From an uncultured Flammeovirgaceae bacterium (GTDB lineage Bacteria > Bacteroidota > Bacteroidia > Cytophagales > Cyclobacteriaceae), in contig CAKZYA010000059.1 of NCBI GenBank assembly GCA_937883755.1, positions 62,001 through 126,000 of the forward strand: 64,000 bases of DNA, written 5' to 3'. The notes beneath the pieces are model-generated. The model saw only the letters and a list, made by a program, of their open reading frames with translations. It made no database searches and was not told the DNA's origin. Below are positions 28,778 to 37,944 of the stretch, in pieces. Numbering within the stretch: position 1 is the stretch's first letter; each line of letters begins with the position of its first letter. A program made the position numbers and the translations under genes.

Positions 28778-29515
28778 ATGATAATGGAACGACTTGATCA
28801 TGTAATTTTTAGAGCCGAGAAACTAACTGAGCTAGTAGAAGAATTTCGTGCGGCAGGTTTCAAGGTATACTATGGGGCGCCGACTGGAAAAGAGTACAAT
28901 GCGATGATTTATTTTGAAGATCATAGCTTCATTGAGTTAGTAGATATGACTAAAGTGCCTGGATTTGCTAAGGTGTTAACTCGACTAGGCGTATTTAAGC
29001 TAATTCATCCATTTTTTCACCGAATGGGTAACTGGGCTTTAAGTGATAACATTATTATGGAATATGTCGCTTATTCCAGTGATATCAGGGCTTTTCAGCA
29101 GCAATTCAAAGGCTCATCATCTAAAGTGCGTACGGGAACACGGATTAATCACATGAGCGAAGCTGTAAGTTGGGAGTACTTTGGATCAAAAGATCTTGAG
29201 CTGCCTTTTGTAATTTCAGACTATCGTCCAAAAAAGTATCCAGAAGAGGGAGCTACTCAACACCCTAATGGAGCTACAGGAATCAAAGAGTTAGTAGTTC
29301 ATTTCTCAGGCTCCGTAGAAGCATTCAAATCCAAAGTGATTCAGTTTTTTAAGCCTTCCCCAGAGAATGTTGAGATCACATCTAGTGGGTTTAGCTTAAT
29401 GACGGCTAATGCTAAAATCAGATATATTTTATCCAGTGATTACCATATTGAATCCCTAATGCTAAAGGAGTCAGTATCGCCAAAATATGACTTATCTGCC
29501 TATGGGGTTCACTGA
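28778..29515 (+). CDS. glyoxalase-like (VOC superfamily) cytoplasmic protein
   Basis: A 245-residue protein without export signal. The N-terminus M-E-R-L-D-H-V-I-F-R-A-E-K-L (His at about 8) and F-E-D-H-S-F-I-E-L (near 48) match the Glyoxalase_3 type of the VOC fold, in which His and Glu may bind a metal. A second beta-alpha-beta unit is visible from about 170 (G-I-K-E-L-V-V-H-F-S-G). The true start may be the second ATG at 28784. It ends the plus-strand group begun at 25684. Function unknown. Confidence 0.78.
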   Translation: MIMERLDHVIFRAEKLTELVEEFRAAGFKVYYGAPTGKEYNAMIYFEDHSFIELVDMTKVPGFAKVLTRLGVFKLIHPFFHRMGNWALSDNIIMEYVAYSSDIRAFQQQFKGSSSKVRTGTRINHMSEAVSWEYFGSKDLELPFVISDYRPKKYPEEGATQHPNGATGIKELVVHFSGSVEAFKSKVIQFFKPSPENVEITSSGFSLMTANAKIRYILSSDYHIESLMLKESVSPKYDLSAYGVH

Positions 29516-29623
29516 ATTCTTTGTAAAACGCTCATTGCTTTTGGCAAGGATACGTTTTTTTTTACCTTACTTTCTCCTTACTGAAGCTCGGTCGGAAACT
29601 ACCTCATAGTCTTACGGTTAGTA

Positions 29624-29755
29624 ATGGAGAGTCGCATTGCCGAGGATCAAACCCTACCTACCATGCCGTTCGCTGATAGCATCAACCAATTGGTAGCTTC
29701 TATTCAAGCGGTGAGTGAGTCAGAGAGGGAAAACTTTTTGATGGAGATCGAGTGA
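29624..29755 (+). CDS. possible 43-residue acidic protein
   Basis: ATG-started frame of 43 codons with an acidic amphipathic helix near its end (E-S-E-R-E-N-F-L-M-E-I-E). Its stop overlaps the GTG start of the next small frame (GTGA, 29752-29755), an arrangement seen in translationally coupled pairs such as antitoxin-toxin. No family is recognised and it may be fortuitous. Confidence 0.25.
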   Translation: MESRIAEDQTLPTMPFADSINQLVASIQAVSESERENFLMEIE

Positions 29756-29979
29756 TAATTACCCCTTACGCTTTCCATGTTTTAAGAACTTCTCTTGCGA
29801 TCGCAACTTCTTTTCTAGGCTTATCTGTCGTTTTCACCTTCAGGTATTTGATGGCAACTAACAGGGAAATTACTCCGGTGAATAGCCAGGAAACATCGGT
29901 AATGGCGACCTCGGGAAAGTCGCCCCACGCCACCCAGGGCCATAGTCCTGTTACAAACCCATTAGGTCAAGTCTCATAA
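29752..29979 (+). CDS. possible 75-residue membrane peptide
   Basis: GTG-started frame overlapping the stop of the 43-codon frame. It has one hydrophobic segment (about residues 13-31) followed by a polar serine/threonine/proline-rich tail. No homology is recognised. Together with its partner it fills most of the 480-base gap between the VOC gene and the DUF6176 gene; without protein evidence it remains doubtful. Confidence 0.22.
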   Translation: MIITPYAFHVLRTSLAIATSFLGLSVVFTFRYLMATNREITPVNSQETSVMATSGKSPHATQGHSPVTNPLGQVS

Positions 29980-29998
29980 AGGGAAGAACGCTTAGCAT

Positions 29999-30340
29999 CT
30001 ACGCTTTATCTTTCAGGTTATCCATAGAAACAAGGGAATTCAAAATGATGCTACCTTCTCGGTCTATGCAGTCTCCCATGTATTTAAAGTGTTTTTTGTC
30101 CAATTCATGGGTGCTATTGAGTGCTATTTTGTTCGCGAACTCATGATCTTCACACATCATGAGTAGATAAATATACATCTGATCGTTGACGATCTCTTTA
30201 AAATACGCCTCAAAATAGACTTTTTCGCTTCCCAGTATTTTTTCGGCCTCTCTTTTATTATCCGCCAAAAAAGTAAGCCATTCCTCTGCGATACTTTCTT
30301 TTCCTTGTATCACCTTCAATTTGTAAATCTGCACATCCAT
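29999..30340 (-). CDS. DUF6176-family small protein
   Basis: A 113-residue soluble protein whose sequence (V-Q-I-Y-K-L-K-V-I-Q-G-K-E, W-x-x-F-L, E-A-Y-F-K-E, L-L-M-M-C-E-D) resembles the DUF6176 family, a probable ferredoxin-like alpha/beta fold related to dimeric monooxygenase-type domains. No activity is known. It is on the same strand as the iron locus upstream, 167 bases from it, and may be an unrelated single gene. Confidence 0.65.
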   Translation of the reverse strand: MDVQIYKLKVIQGKESIAEEWLTFLADNKREAEKILGSEKVYFEAYFKEIVNDQMYIYLLMMCEDHEFANKIALNSTHELDKKHFKYMGDCIDREGSIILNSLVSMDNLKDKA

Positions 30341-30507
30341 AATTCAGTCAGTTTTTATCACAACCGTTCCATGATCACCTCTTCTTGCCACTGGTTTTTC
30401 TCGAGATTTGAGATAAAGGGCTTTAAGATTCCTAGATTTTCAGATAGTTGTAATCAAATATGAACGATATCAAAGCTAATTTTCCATTTTAGTCTACTCT
30501 CATTTAT

Positions 30508-30837
30508 TTACTTCCAATAGAAAAAATAATACAATGTGCCTACATGCATCAATGTAATGGCGATCAGTAACCATCGCTTTCTATACTTTAAATATAGCGG
30601 GGTAATAAACAGCACGGCACTAAGTACAATAAGCTGAGATTTTAAGTCACTTGTATAATTTTCTATTGCTGATTGGTCGTAACGATATTTAACCTCGAAC
30701 ACCTCATTTGATTGGCTATATTCATGAAGAACATAAAACCAAACGACCGCTGTAATATTCACCAGCAAAAAGAGTATGGGCAAAATGTATTGCTCATTCA
30801 TCTTGTCGGGTAATTTTCTTTGCTGTACTTCCATCAA
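30508..30837 (-). CDS. small two- to three-helix membrane protein of the xus-like operon
   Basis: A 109-residue protein with membrane helices at about 18-36, 70-84 and 89-105 and a charged loop between the first two. It begins three bases after the PepSY gene stop, so translation is probably coupled. No family is recognised; position suggests an accessory subunit of the XusC-like PepSY protein in the inner membrane. Confidence 0.7.
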   Translation of the reverse strand: MMEVQQRKLPDKMNEQYILPILFLLVNITAVVWFYVLHEYSQSNEVFEVKYRYDQSAIENYTSDLKSQLIVLSAVLFITPLYLKYRKRWLLIAITLMHVGTLYYFFYWK

Positions 30838-30840
30838 AAA

Positions 30841-32190
30841 TTAGGTTCGTTCTTTTGCAAGGGCTTTAAATCCCCTTTTTGAAAAAATAACCACGTATTT
30901 TACCAGATAAAATAGTAGAGGAACCCAAAATACCAATGTAATTACGATCGTTGGTATAGTCGTGCCTATAGTAATGGTTAAGACATATAACAGGATACAA
31001 ATTGCTATAATCCAAAAAGACCATAACCAAACTTGTTTGCCTGTGGCTTTATAACTCACTTTCTTTTTTTGTCTCGCTTTGGTTCTTTCTAAATAAAGTA
31101 CAAATCCTAACATGGATAATACTCCCGAAGTAAGGCCTAAAAAAGAATAAACGACCTTGACCCATACACCTCCAAAATCTCCGTAATGCAGCCCTTCTTG
31201 CGCGTAATATACCTTATCGCCCAACGATTTTTCTCGTACATCATATCGTGCTAGCTCGCTGTAGTCTTTTTTATCTAAAACGATATTATTTATATTATTT
31301 TGGTAAGCGGTTCTTGGTACATCCCCTCGTATAGCAACCGTACGGCTTCCGCTCCTAGAAGGAACAATAGACGTGGGAATGAGATCTGGAAATAATGCTC
31401 GAGAGGTTTCAAATGCTTTAATGTAATCTACATCATAGGCAATATCCTCCTCTTCGGAAATAGGTTTTTCTGTTCTTTTATATCGCTCGGGGCTTTTTAC
31501 CTGTAATGCAGGCTGAAGAATCGCCTGAAGCCCAAGCCAGGCACCAGTGATGGCAATCATCAAATTGAACAATAGGGTAGTCATGCCTACAATTTTATGG
31601 TAATCGGCTGACTTTAATCGTAGATTCTTATTCCGGATGGCACCAAAAAATTGACGCTTCATAAAGTCACCGTAAATCAGAATTCCCGTAATGGTTGAAG
31701 CTAATAAAGCAATACCGCCAAAACCTACCCAAAACCTACCTAAGATGGCATTAAACAACCTGACATGTATATGTCTTATGTAATATGAAAATGTTTTAAA
31801 GCGGTCTCTCACGCCAACAACTTTTCCTGTGTAAGGGTTAAAGAATACTTGATAATCATAAGCTATAGGGATAGGATCTCGTTCTACAATCTGAAAACTG
31901 GCTATCCAATTTTTAGATTCATCCAAAGAGGGGCTAATTCCTACAAATTTGGCTTCACTATACTCGAGTTTAAGGCTATCAATCAACTTATCAATATCAG
32001 GATGATAGGTTGTCGTTTTACTAGGCGTATCAATTTTAAAATATTGAGGATTAATAGCTTCATCAATTTCTGCCTTGAACAAAGCAAGTACCCCAGTCAC
32101 ACTTAGAACAGCGATGACTATCCCTGCATACAGTCCAACCCAATTGTGGATGCTCCAAAGTTTCTTATTTATTCTTTTTGATCCAGACAT
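30841..32190 (-). CDS. PepSY-associated inner-membrane protein (XusC-like)
   Basis: A 449-residue membrane protein with four main helices: about 13-36 (W-V-G-L-Y-A-G-I-V-I-A-V-L-S-V-T-G), 145-168, 200-225 and 330-360, plus C-terminal ones. The opening K-L-W-S-I-H-N-W-V-G-L-Y and the two large periplasmic loops are typical of the PepSY_TM family. Histidines in the helices (I-H-N-W, Y-I-R-H-I-H-V-R) could bind haem, as in siderophore-reductase members of the family. In Bacteroides the same gene order gives XusC. Here it probably reduces or passes on ferric siderophore at the inner membrane. Confidence 0.88.
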   Translation of the reverse strand: MSGSKRINKKLWSIHNWVGLYAGIVIAVLSVTGVLALFKAEIDEAINPQYFKIDTPSKTTTYHPDIDKLIDSLKLEYSEAKFVGISPSLDESKNWIASFQIVERDPIPIAYDYQVFFNPYTGKVVGVRDRFKTFSYYIRHIHVRLFNAILGRFWVGFGGIALLASTITGILIYGDFMKRQFFGAIRNKNLRLKSADYHKIVGMTTLLFNLMIAITGAWLGLQAILQPALQVKSPERYKRTEKPISEEEDIAYDVDYIKAFETSRALFPDLIPTSIVPSRSGSRTVAIRGDVPRTAYQNNINNIVLDKKDYSELARYDVREKSLGDKVYYAQEGLHYGDFGGVWVKVVYSFLGLTSGVLSMLGFVLYLERTKARQKKKVSYKATGKQVWLWSFWIIAICILLYVLTITIGTTIPTIVITLVFWVPLLFYLVKYVVIFSKRGFKALAKERT

Positions 32191-32308
32191 TTATATTGTA
32201 TGATACTAAGTTTCAACTAATGCTGTAGATGAATATGAGTGTGCAGGTTTATGAAAAATCGTCGAGAGCTCAATATCTCATCCTTCTACACTTCTACCAC
32301 AACTTCTG

Positions 32309-33595
32309 TCAGTGATTATTAGCTAGGTTGGCAAATCTTAGTATCTCCCCACCTACGACATCAAATGCTTTGCCCGTCGCTCCGGTTGCGGGATCGTAGC
32401 TGTAATACGCATTCTCAGTACTACTTTTCACCGGCAGATACCACAAACCATCAGCCTCTTCAATGGTAAATCTGTGATTAAAGCTTTGTGAAGGAATGCC
32501 ATCTATTGCTGTCACAGTTTGTGCATTTAAGTCAATCAGACACCAAGCAGCGTTTTCGGATTGTCCTATTATTACTTGTACTTCGTTGAGTTGATCTTGA
32601 TTTAAAGCGGTAGGATTAAAATTTACTGAAGCAAGAATCTCCAGTAATCCGGCTGGTGTATCTGACGTAACAGATGCGATACCCTTCCCATTTCCGATAT
32701 AATAAAAGCTGTTATAAACGCTAAAAAATAAGTTCTGGGGGTTTAAGGTAGCCGCTAGGTTCAGCTCGAAATCCAAATCAAATGTTGTTTCACCGCTATT
32801 TATCCGATGCAGTCTCGCCGGTGTACCAGTAAAGAGGTCTCCCTGGTCAGTGATATACAGGTTCCCCGCTTCATCCACATAACTGTTTCCAAAGTACTGG
32901 TTATGCCTAGCGGGCCCTTCCAGCTCTACCGTGGCATTACCAAAAAAAGTACCTTGATCGATATCCGCTATATGGGTGACCATCGGGTTGTACCAAATTG
33001 GGCTGGCAAAACTACCTAAAGGAGCAAACACTAAATTGTCTCGAATGTACAATTCTCGATACCGGGTTTCTTCATCTCTAGGGTATTCGGCACCACCCAT
33101 GTCGATAGTACCGATAATGGTCATATCAGTCGGATTAAAGACGGTCAAGCTTTGCGGATTTCCGTAGTCAAAGTAAACACCAGTTTCAGCGTCTCTGATG
33201 GCGATTGGATCTACTCTACCAAAGGTTGCAAAACTCCCCACAATTTGGAATTCCCCATTTTCATCAACAATGAGTTTTACAAGTTCTTCGGTGCCATTCG
33301 GGTTTTGTCCATAAAAAGCACCCTCGAAGATATCCTGCTGATTAAAACTCTGAAAATCAGTTCCATCACTTATATCTACCGTTCCGGTAGGTAAAGTCTC
33401 AAAATATTTTGTTAAAGCGCCAGTACCAGTATTTACGGATACCACAAAACCGGTTGTCTTGTTGGTGGCCGTGTCCATACTGGTTGTATCGGGTTGTGGA
33501 TCAGGATCTCCCATACTATCATCATCATCGCATGAAATGATCATCATCGTTCCCACCATTAAAATAAGTAGCTTGTCTAGTATACTCTTTTTCAT
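32309..33595 (-). CDS. DUF4374 lipoprotein (XusB-like siderophore-binding protein)
   Basis: A 428-residue lipoprotein: M-K-K-S start, lipobox I-I-S-C near residue 22, then an aspartate-rich tail fitting surface export. The rest is a beta-propeller-like DUF4374 domain (A-I-R-D-A-E-T-G-V-Y-F-D-Y, L-Y-I-T-D-Q-G-D-L, F-Y-Y-I-G-N-G-K-G). In Bacteroides thetaiotaomicron the DUF4374 protein XusB binds ferric enterobactin at the cell surface and works with receptor XusA. Here it lies four bases after the receptor gene. Two further DUF4374 proteins in this window (41678 and 57895) are paralogues. Confidence 0.9.
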   Translation of the reverse strand: MKKSILDKLLILMVGTMMIISCDDDDSMGDPDPQPDTTSMDTATNKTTGFVVSVNTGTGALTKYFETLPTGTVDISDGTDFQSFNQQDIFEGAFYGQNPNGTEELVKLIVDENGEFQIVGSFATFGRVDPIAIRDAETGVYFDYGNPQSLTVFNPTDMTIIGTIDMGGAEYPRDEETRYRELYIRDNLVFAPLGSFASPIWYNPMVTHIADIDQGTFFGNATVELEGPARHNQYFGNSYVDEAGNLYITDQGDLFTGTPARLHRINSGETTFDLDFELNLAATLNPQNLFFSVYNSFYYIGNGKGIASVTSDTPAGLLEILASVNFNPTALNQDQLNEVQVIIGQSENAAWCLIDLNAQTVTAIDGIPSQSFNHRFTIEEADGLWYLPVKSSTENAYYSYDPATGATGKAFDVVGGEILRFANLANNH

Positions 33596-33599
33596 TTGA

Positions 33600-36296
33600 C
33601 TATTTGTTTTTGCTTAATTTATAGGATAGCTTGAACATTAAATTTCTACTGGGTCTGGGTGCACTAAAGTTGTCAAATAGGGTATTGTCAAACACGTTGT
33701 TTAACTGTGCACTAAAGCTCAATCCTCTCGACGTATCGGTATAGGTAAGCCCAACGATGTGCTCGTGCTGAGAAGGAACGATGTTGTCTGGATTGGCATT
33801 TTGGATGTCTTGCACAAACAGGATGCTGAACGGATCTACATAGAAGTAATTCCAAAAGAAATTTAATTGGTCATCCTCTTGTATTACATTTGGAATCGTG
33901 TAAGAAACAGCCGAATTGAAAAACAGATCAGGAATATTTGGAATCTGATTTTCAAATTGCAGATCATCTTTATCTGAAACGATAATCTTTTGATAGGTGA
34001 AGTTTAGACCGACGGAGAGCTGTTCAATGAGCTTAATAGTATTGGAGAACTCAAAACCCCGAGAAGAGACTTCTCCTTCATTAACAAACCGGAAAATACC
34101 CTCATTCAAAATTTGAGGTCTAATAAGGTCTTCTTGATCCCGAAGGAAGAAGTTCAAATCCCCATCATATTGAAAGTTTTTGTTTTGGTCCTGTTTAAAA
34201 TGAATGCCTAGATTAACATTATGGCTTCTTTCTGGTCTTAAATTTGCGTTTCGTAAAATATTGGAAAAATTTCCAAAAATCTCCAGTACCGTAGGAAGCC
34301 GGATTGATCGTTCATAGCTAGTACGCAAGAAAAGTCTTTGGCTAAACTCGTACTTAAAACCTGTGCCGCCCCCATGAAAAGACCTGCTTGTGGAAGTACG
34401 CGGCAGAAAATTAAGGGGGGTATTATCTGGAATGTTAGAATCAATGGTTTCAAAACGGTATCGATAATTCTTATAGAAGCTGGTGTTGCTGAGTTTCTTT
34501 TCCTTCAGCCAGATGGATTCATATTGCACGCCAAAAATATTGTTGCTTAAGGGAGATTTTATTTCATTGGGATCAATGGTAACATCATTAATGGTCAGCC
34601 GTCTTCCGAAAGGGTCTTCCCCAAAAATTTGGTTATAACCATAAAAATTACTCGCAACTATAGAATGACTTGGGTTAATGGAATAACTTACGATCGTTCG
34701 ATGGGAAGTGCCAATATTTTTTCCTCTTCGGTTAGTTGGTGCGCCTAGCTCTGCTCCTCGCTCATTCTCGAAGGGGAGTAGTTTTCCATTCCAATCGTAA
34801 ATATTCGTGGTAGAGTCACTTATAAAATCTCTGGTGTAAGAAAAGTTGGAAATCTGGGTTAACTTCCACTGCTTGCCTAAGCTCTTGGTGTAATTCAATG
34901 AACTAATGGTTTGATTAGAAGTAGTTTCAACCTCTCCGAAGGGCATTCTGGCAACCCTTACTCCATGCTGAAGTTCATCAAACCGATCAGTATAACCCAC
35001 GGCTACTGAGAGACGATCTGCCCACTTAGTATCATACACCTCCGCACTGAATTGCATATGATACGACTGGTGGGTGTTATGAAATCGCCTGATGTTTATC
35101 CTATTTTCAACTGCTCGTATTTCCTCCTGTCCGAAATTATTTTCAACCACTTCTACGGAAAGGTTAGGCACATCTCGCATTCTGTAGTTGTTGTCAGAGT
35201 AATTATAAAATCCGGTTATCCCTACTATAAGATTCGGACTAATTTCTTTTTTAGCCAGTATGTTGGCTCTATGGGTGTTAAAGGAACCGACCTGATACGA
35301 AACTTCCAGATAACTTTCCACTATTCTGCGTGGGACAATATTGATCCCTCCACCTAATGCATCGGTACCTATGTCTACTGGTATTACTCCCTTGTAGACA
35401 TCCACCCGGTCAATCAGTCCAATGGGTAATGCATTTAAGGCAAGTCCTGTCCCGCCCAGAAACTCAATCGGAACACCATCATAGTAAATCCGTACTGAGT
35501 TCCCCGTCAGACCGTTTAAATTAATGGACACATTGCTACCCAAGCCCCCTTGTTGCCGAACCTGAACACCGGTAGACCTTTTAATAAGGTCTTGAGCACC
35601 AATGGGTTGAACCCGTAATTCTTTAGACTCTAATACGGTTACTTGCATAGGCTCCATCGCCTTCAGCGTTGCTTCCGACTGCCCTTCCACAACTATTTCA
35701 TCCAGTGCCTTTACTGCTACAAACACTTCGATGTTTAGTGTCAGTGTCGTATTTGGCTCGATGATGATTGCCTGTTCCTGGGGCTCATATCCCATCGAAG
35801 AAATAGCTAGCACATAAGACCCTACGGGTATTCCTTTGATTTCGAAAATTCCTGACTCATCAGCCACTGCACCAAGGCTGGTTCCTTTTATAGCTATAGT
35901 GGCAAAGGGGATTGGCTCATTATTATCATCTGTTATTTGTCCTTGGAGACTACCTTTCCCAAGTTTTTTTGCTTTTTCAATGATCAAAAGGTCAATAGTC
36001 TTTCCTTGCACCGCCAGTTTGATTTTATCATTCCCCCAAATTTCTTGGATGATATCCGCCAGACGAGTATTACTGTATTTTTTGGAAATTCTTCGATTCG
36101 AGTCACTCTTGGAACTGGAATAGTTGATTGAGTGAGCGGTTTCATGCCCCAACTGTCTAAAAGCTTCGCCAATTGTTTGGTCTTCAAAGGTGATGGATAT
36201 TTTTTGCTCTAGCGGGTTGGTTTGACCCTGAACGTAGGATATAGCACACAACCAACAGACTGTAAGAGTCAAAAAATAATTCTTTTGAGTCCACAT
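33600..36296 (-). CDS. TonB-dependent siderophore receptor with STN domain (XusA-like)
   Basis: An 898-residue outer-membrane receptor: signal peptide (1-24), STN signalling domain at about 30-103 (I-S-I-T-F-E-D-Q-T-I-G-E-A-F-R-Q-L), carboxypeptidase-regulatory-like domain at about 115-195 (G-Q-I-T-D-D-N-N-E-P-I-P-F-A-T), plug (Q-D-L-I-K-R-S-T-G-V-Q-V-R-Q-Q-G-G, I-Y-Y-D-G-V-P) and barrel with the R-P-E-R-S-H-N-V-N-L-G signature. Partner genes are FecR and sigma upstream and DUF4374 and PepSY downstream, so it should import ferric siderophore and report occupancy to FecR. Confidence 0.93.
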   Translation of the reverse strand: MWTQKNYFLTLTVCWLCAISYVQGQTNPLEQKISITFEDQTIGEAFRQLGHETAHSINYSSSKSDSNRRISKKYSNTRLADIIQEIWGNDKIKLAVQGKTIDLLIIEKAKKLGKGSLQGQITDDNNEPIPFATIAIKGTSLGAVADESGIFEIKGIPVGSYVLAISSMGYEPQEQAIIIEPNTTLTLNIEVFVAVKALDEIVVEGQSEATLKAMEPMQVTVLESKELRVQPIGAQDLIKRSTGVQVRQQGGLGSNVSINLNGLTGNSVRIYYDGVPIEFLGGTGLALNALPIGLIDRVDVYKGVIPVDIGTDALGGGINIVPRRIVESYLEVSYQVGSFNTHRANILAKKEISPNLIVGITGFYNYSDNNYRMRDVPNLSVEVVENNFGQEEIRAVENRINIRRFHNTHQSYHMQFSAEVYDTKWADRLSVAVGYTDRFDELQHGVRVARMPFGEVETTSNQTISSLNYTKSLGKQWKLTQISNFSYTRDFISDSTTNIYDWNGKLLPFENERGAELGAPTNRRGKNIGTSHRTIVSYSINPSHSIVASNFYGYNQIFGEDPFGRRLTINDVTIDPNEIKSPLSNNIFGVQYESIWLKEKKLSNTSFYKNYRYRFETIDSNIPDNTPLNFLPRTSTSRSFHGGGTGFKYEFSQRLFLRTSYERSIRLPTVLEIFGNFSNILRNANLRPERSHNVNLGIHFKQDQNKNFQYDGDLNFFLRDQEDLIRPQILNEGIFRFVNEGEVSSRGFEFSNTIKLIEQLSVGLNFTYQKIIVSDKDDLQFENQIPNIPDLFFNSAVSYTIPNVIQEDDQLNFFWNYFYVDPFSILFVQDIQNANPDNIVPSQHEHIVGLTYTDTSRGLSFSAQLNNVFDNTLFDNFSAPRPSRNLMFKLSYKLSKNK

Positions 36297-36317
36297 GAGA
36301 GGAATGAGTCTTTTGAA

Positions 36318-37271
36318 TTAATAAATGATGACTACTTTGCCTTTAAGCTGGTATTCAAACCCAGCCATTCCGCTCATGCTATCCATCAGCTTTTTTATCG
36401 ATGGATTTTCATAGGAATAGGTAAAACGTTCCTGGAGCAGAGATTCATTTTCAACGTTGATCTCTACATCATACCAAGGTTCTAAAATATCAATTATTTT
36501 TTCGAGTGATACATCGTCAAATACGAGACGATTGTCTATCCATGCAGTAAGACGGTTTGCATATACTTCACTTATCGAAATACTTTTGTCAGCACTAAGA
36601 ACTGCTCTATCATTTACCGTAAGCATCACTTGATTAACTTCTTGCCCTTTCTCTGAAAAAGCTACTTTCCCTCTTGTCACAATGATCTCTGTTTCTCCCT
36701 TTTCCTTGGTATTAATATCAAAGGAGGTTCCTAATACTTTCGTTTTAGTATTTTCTGTGTAAATGATAAAAGGCTTTTCCGGATCACGGGCTACCTCAAA
36801 GTAGGCATGACCAGTCAAGTAAACCACTCGTTCATTGTCTTCAAACTTTTCAGGTATCCGAATTTCTGTTTCGTAATTCAGGCGGACGGTAGAGCCATCG
36901 GGTAGGTTGACCGTTCTTTTTTGCCCTCTTTCGGTAGCAACAGTGCGGTACGAGACTTCCGTGGGGTCATTGTTACTGGAAGTCTCTTCTACGATATCAC
37001 GGTAGAAGAAAATACTAACCGATAGTAATAGAATGACGGAGGCAGCAACCCCGAGAAGCCTCCCATAAAGTGAACGTTTACGGGCTGAAGCAGGAGATTG
37101 TTCAAGTTTCGTTTTGTACCGAATTTTTTGCCAGGATGTGATCAAATACTTCTCTTCGTGGGGACTTTTGGGTTCTTCACTGGTCAACCATGTCTCTACC
37201 TGCTTTTGTTCCTCCTCAGTGCACAAGCCCTGGTAATACTTTTCAAGAAGCTCGGGAGTGATTTCTTTCAT
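36318..37271 (-). CDS. FecR-family anti-sigma factor of the xus-like locus
   Basis: A 317-residue protein with a DUF4880-like cytoplasmic start (E-L-L-E-K-Y-Y-Q-G-L-C-T-E-E-E), membrane helix at about 70-90 (L-L-G-V-A-A-S-V-I-L-L-L-S-V-S-I-F-F), FecR domain (about 110-205: Q-K-R-T-V-N-L-P-D-G-S-T-V-R-L-N) and DUF4974-type C-terminus (about 245-317: F-D-D-V-S-L-E-K-I-I-D-I-L). It lies 21 bases before the STN-bearing receptor and 123 after the sigma gene. It should restrain the sigma factor until the receptor binds siderophore. Confidence 0.95.
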   Translation of the reverse strand: MKEITPELLEKYYQGLCTEEEQKQVETWLTSEEPKSPHEEKYLITSWQKIRYKTKLEQSPASARKRSLYGRLLGVAASVILLLSVSIFFYRDIVEETSSNNDPTEVSYRTVATERGQKRTVNLPDGSTVRLNYETEIRIPEKFEDNERVVYLTGHAYFEVARDPEKPFIIYTENTKTKVLGTSFDINTKEKGETEIIVTRGKVAFSEKGQEVNQVMLTVNDRAVLSADKSISISEVYANRLTAWIDNRLVFDDVSLEKIIDILEPWYDVEINVENESLLQERFTYSYENPSIKKLMDSMSGMAGFEYQLKGKVVIIY

Positions 37272-37394
37272 ACGATCTGATCAATAGGATTCGATAGCGA
37301 TTGCTACTCATCTATTAAATCAGTACCGAAAGAGAAAAGAAAGTCCTACTCGACAAGAAAATTTTTATTAAAGTACGTTGGCCAAGTCCAATGA

Positions 37395-37895
37395 TCAGCC
37401 ATAACCTTTCAGGTTGACTTTTAAATAGGCCAGCGATTTGGTTAAGTGGTTTTTGACTGTTTTCTCTGAAATAAGTAAGTGTTGAGCAATTTCTTTATTG
37501 GTGAATCCCTTCTGACGACTCAGCTTGTATACTTCTCTTCGTTTATCCGGCATACGTTCTACCAACTGATCAATCCGATCAGTGGTCTGGGTGAATAAAA
37601 TGATATCTTCGGTTGTATTCTCCTCTTTCTGCTGAGACTTTGCGTATTCTTCCCGATGTCGTTCTTCGGTTTTTGTATTCCGGTAGAAATTATAATACTG
37701 GTGCTTAGCGCAGCGGTAAAGATAGTTCTCCAGCTTGCCTTCAATCGTTAGGGTATTCCTTCTTTCCCACATTGAACAGAATATATCCTGAACCATCTCG
37801 GCTGCTATTTCTTCATTTTTAACAAAAACTAAGCAGATACGAAATAGCTTTCTGGCATGTTCTTGGTATATTTTTTCAAACTCTTGAGCGGTCAT
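37395..37895 (-). CDS. FecI-type ECF sigma factor of the xus-like locus
   Basis: A 166-residue sigma factor of normal ECF length: region 2 (F-E-K-I-Y-Q-E-H-A-R-K-L-F-R-I-C, V-Q-D-I-F-C-S-M-W-E-R-R) and region 4 (M-P-D-K-R-R-E-V-Y-K-L-S-R-Q-K-G-F-T-N-K-E-I-A). It heads the minus-strand operon ending at 30508. A perfect 15-bp palindrome lies 35 bases before its start codon, so iron repression of the sigma gene plus substrate induction through FecR would form a two-key control. Confidence 0.94.
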   Translation of the reverse strand: MTAQEFEKIYQEHARKLFRICLVFVKNEEIAAEMVQDIFCSMWERRNTLTIEGKLENYLYRCAKHQYYNFYRNTKTEERHREEYAKSQQKEENTTEDIILFTQTTDRIDQLVERMPDKRREVYKLSRQKGFTNKEIAQHLLISEKTVKNHLTKSLAYLKVNLKGYG

Positions 37896-37929
37896 AGGTA
37901 TAGGTCAGCAACTTTTGCTTTAAAATTAA

Positions 37930-37944
37930 TTAGAATCATTCTAA
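37930..37944. promoter_or_regulatory. perfect TTAGAAT-C-ATTCTAA palindrome upstream of the sigma gene
   Basis: Fifteen bases with 7-1-7 dyad symmetry, 35 bases before the sigma start codon at 37895. It has the same TTAG-N7-CTAA form as the sites at 25542 and 47675. Candidate operator for an iron-responsive repressor; this is inferred from context. Confidence 0.55.
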
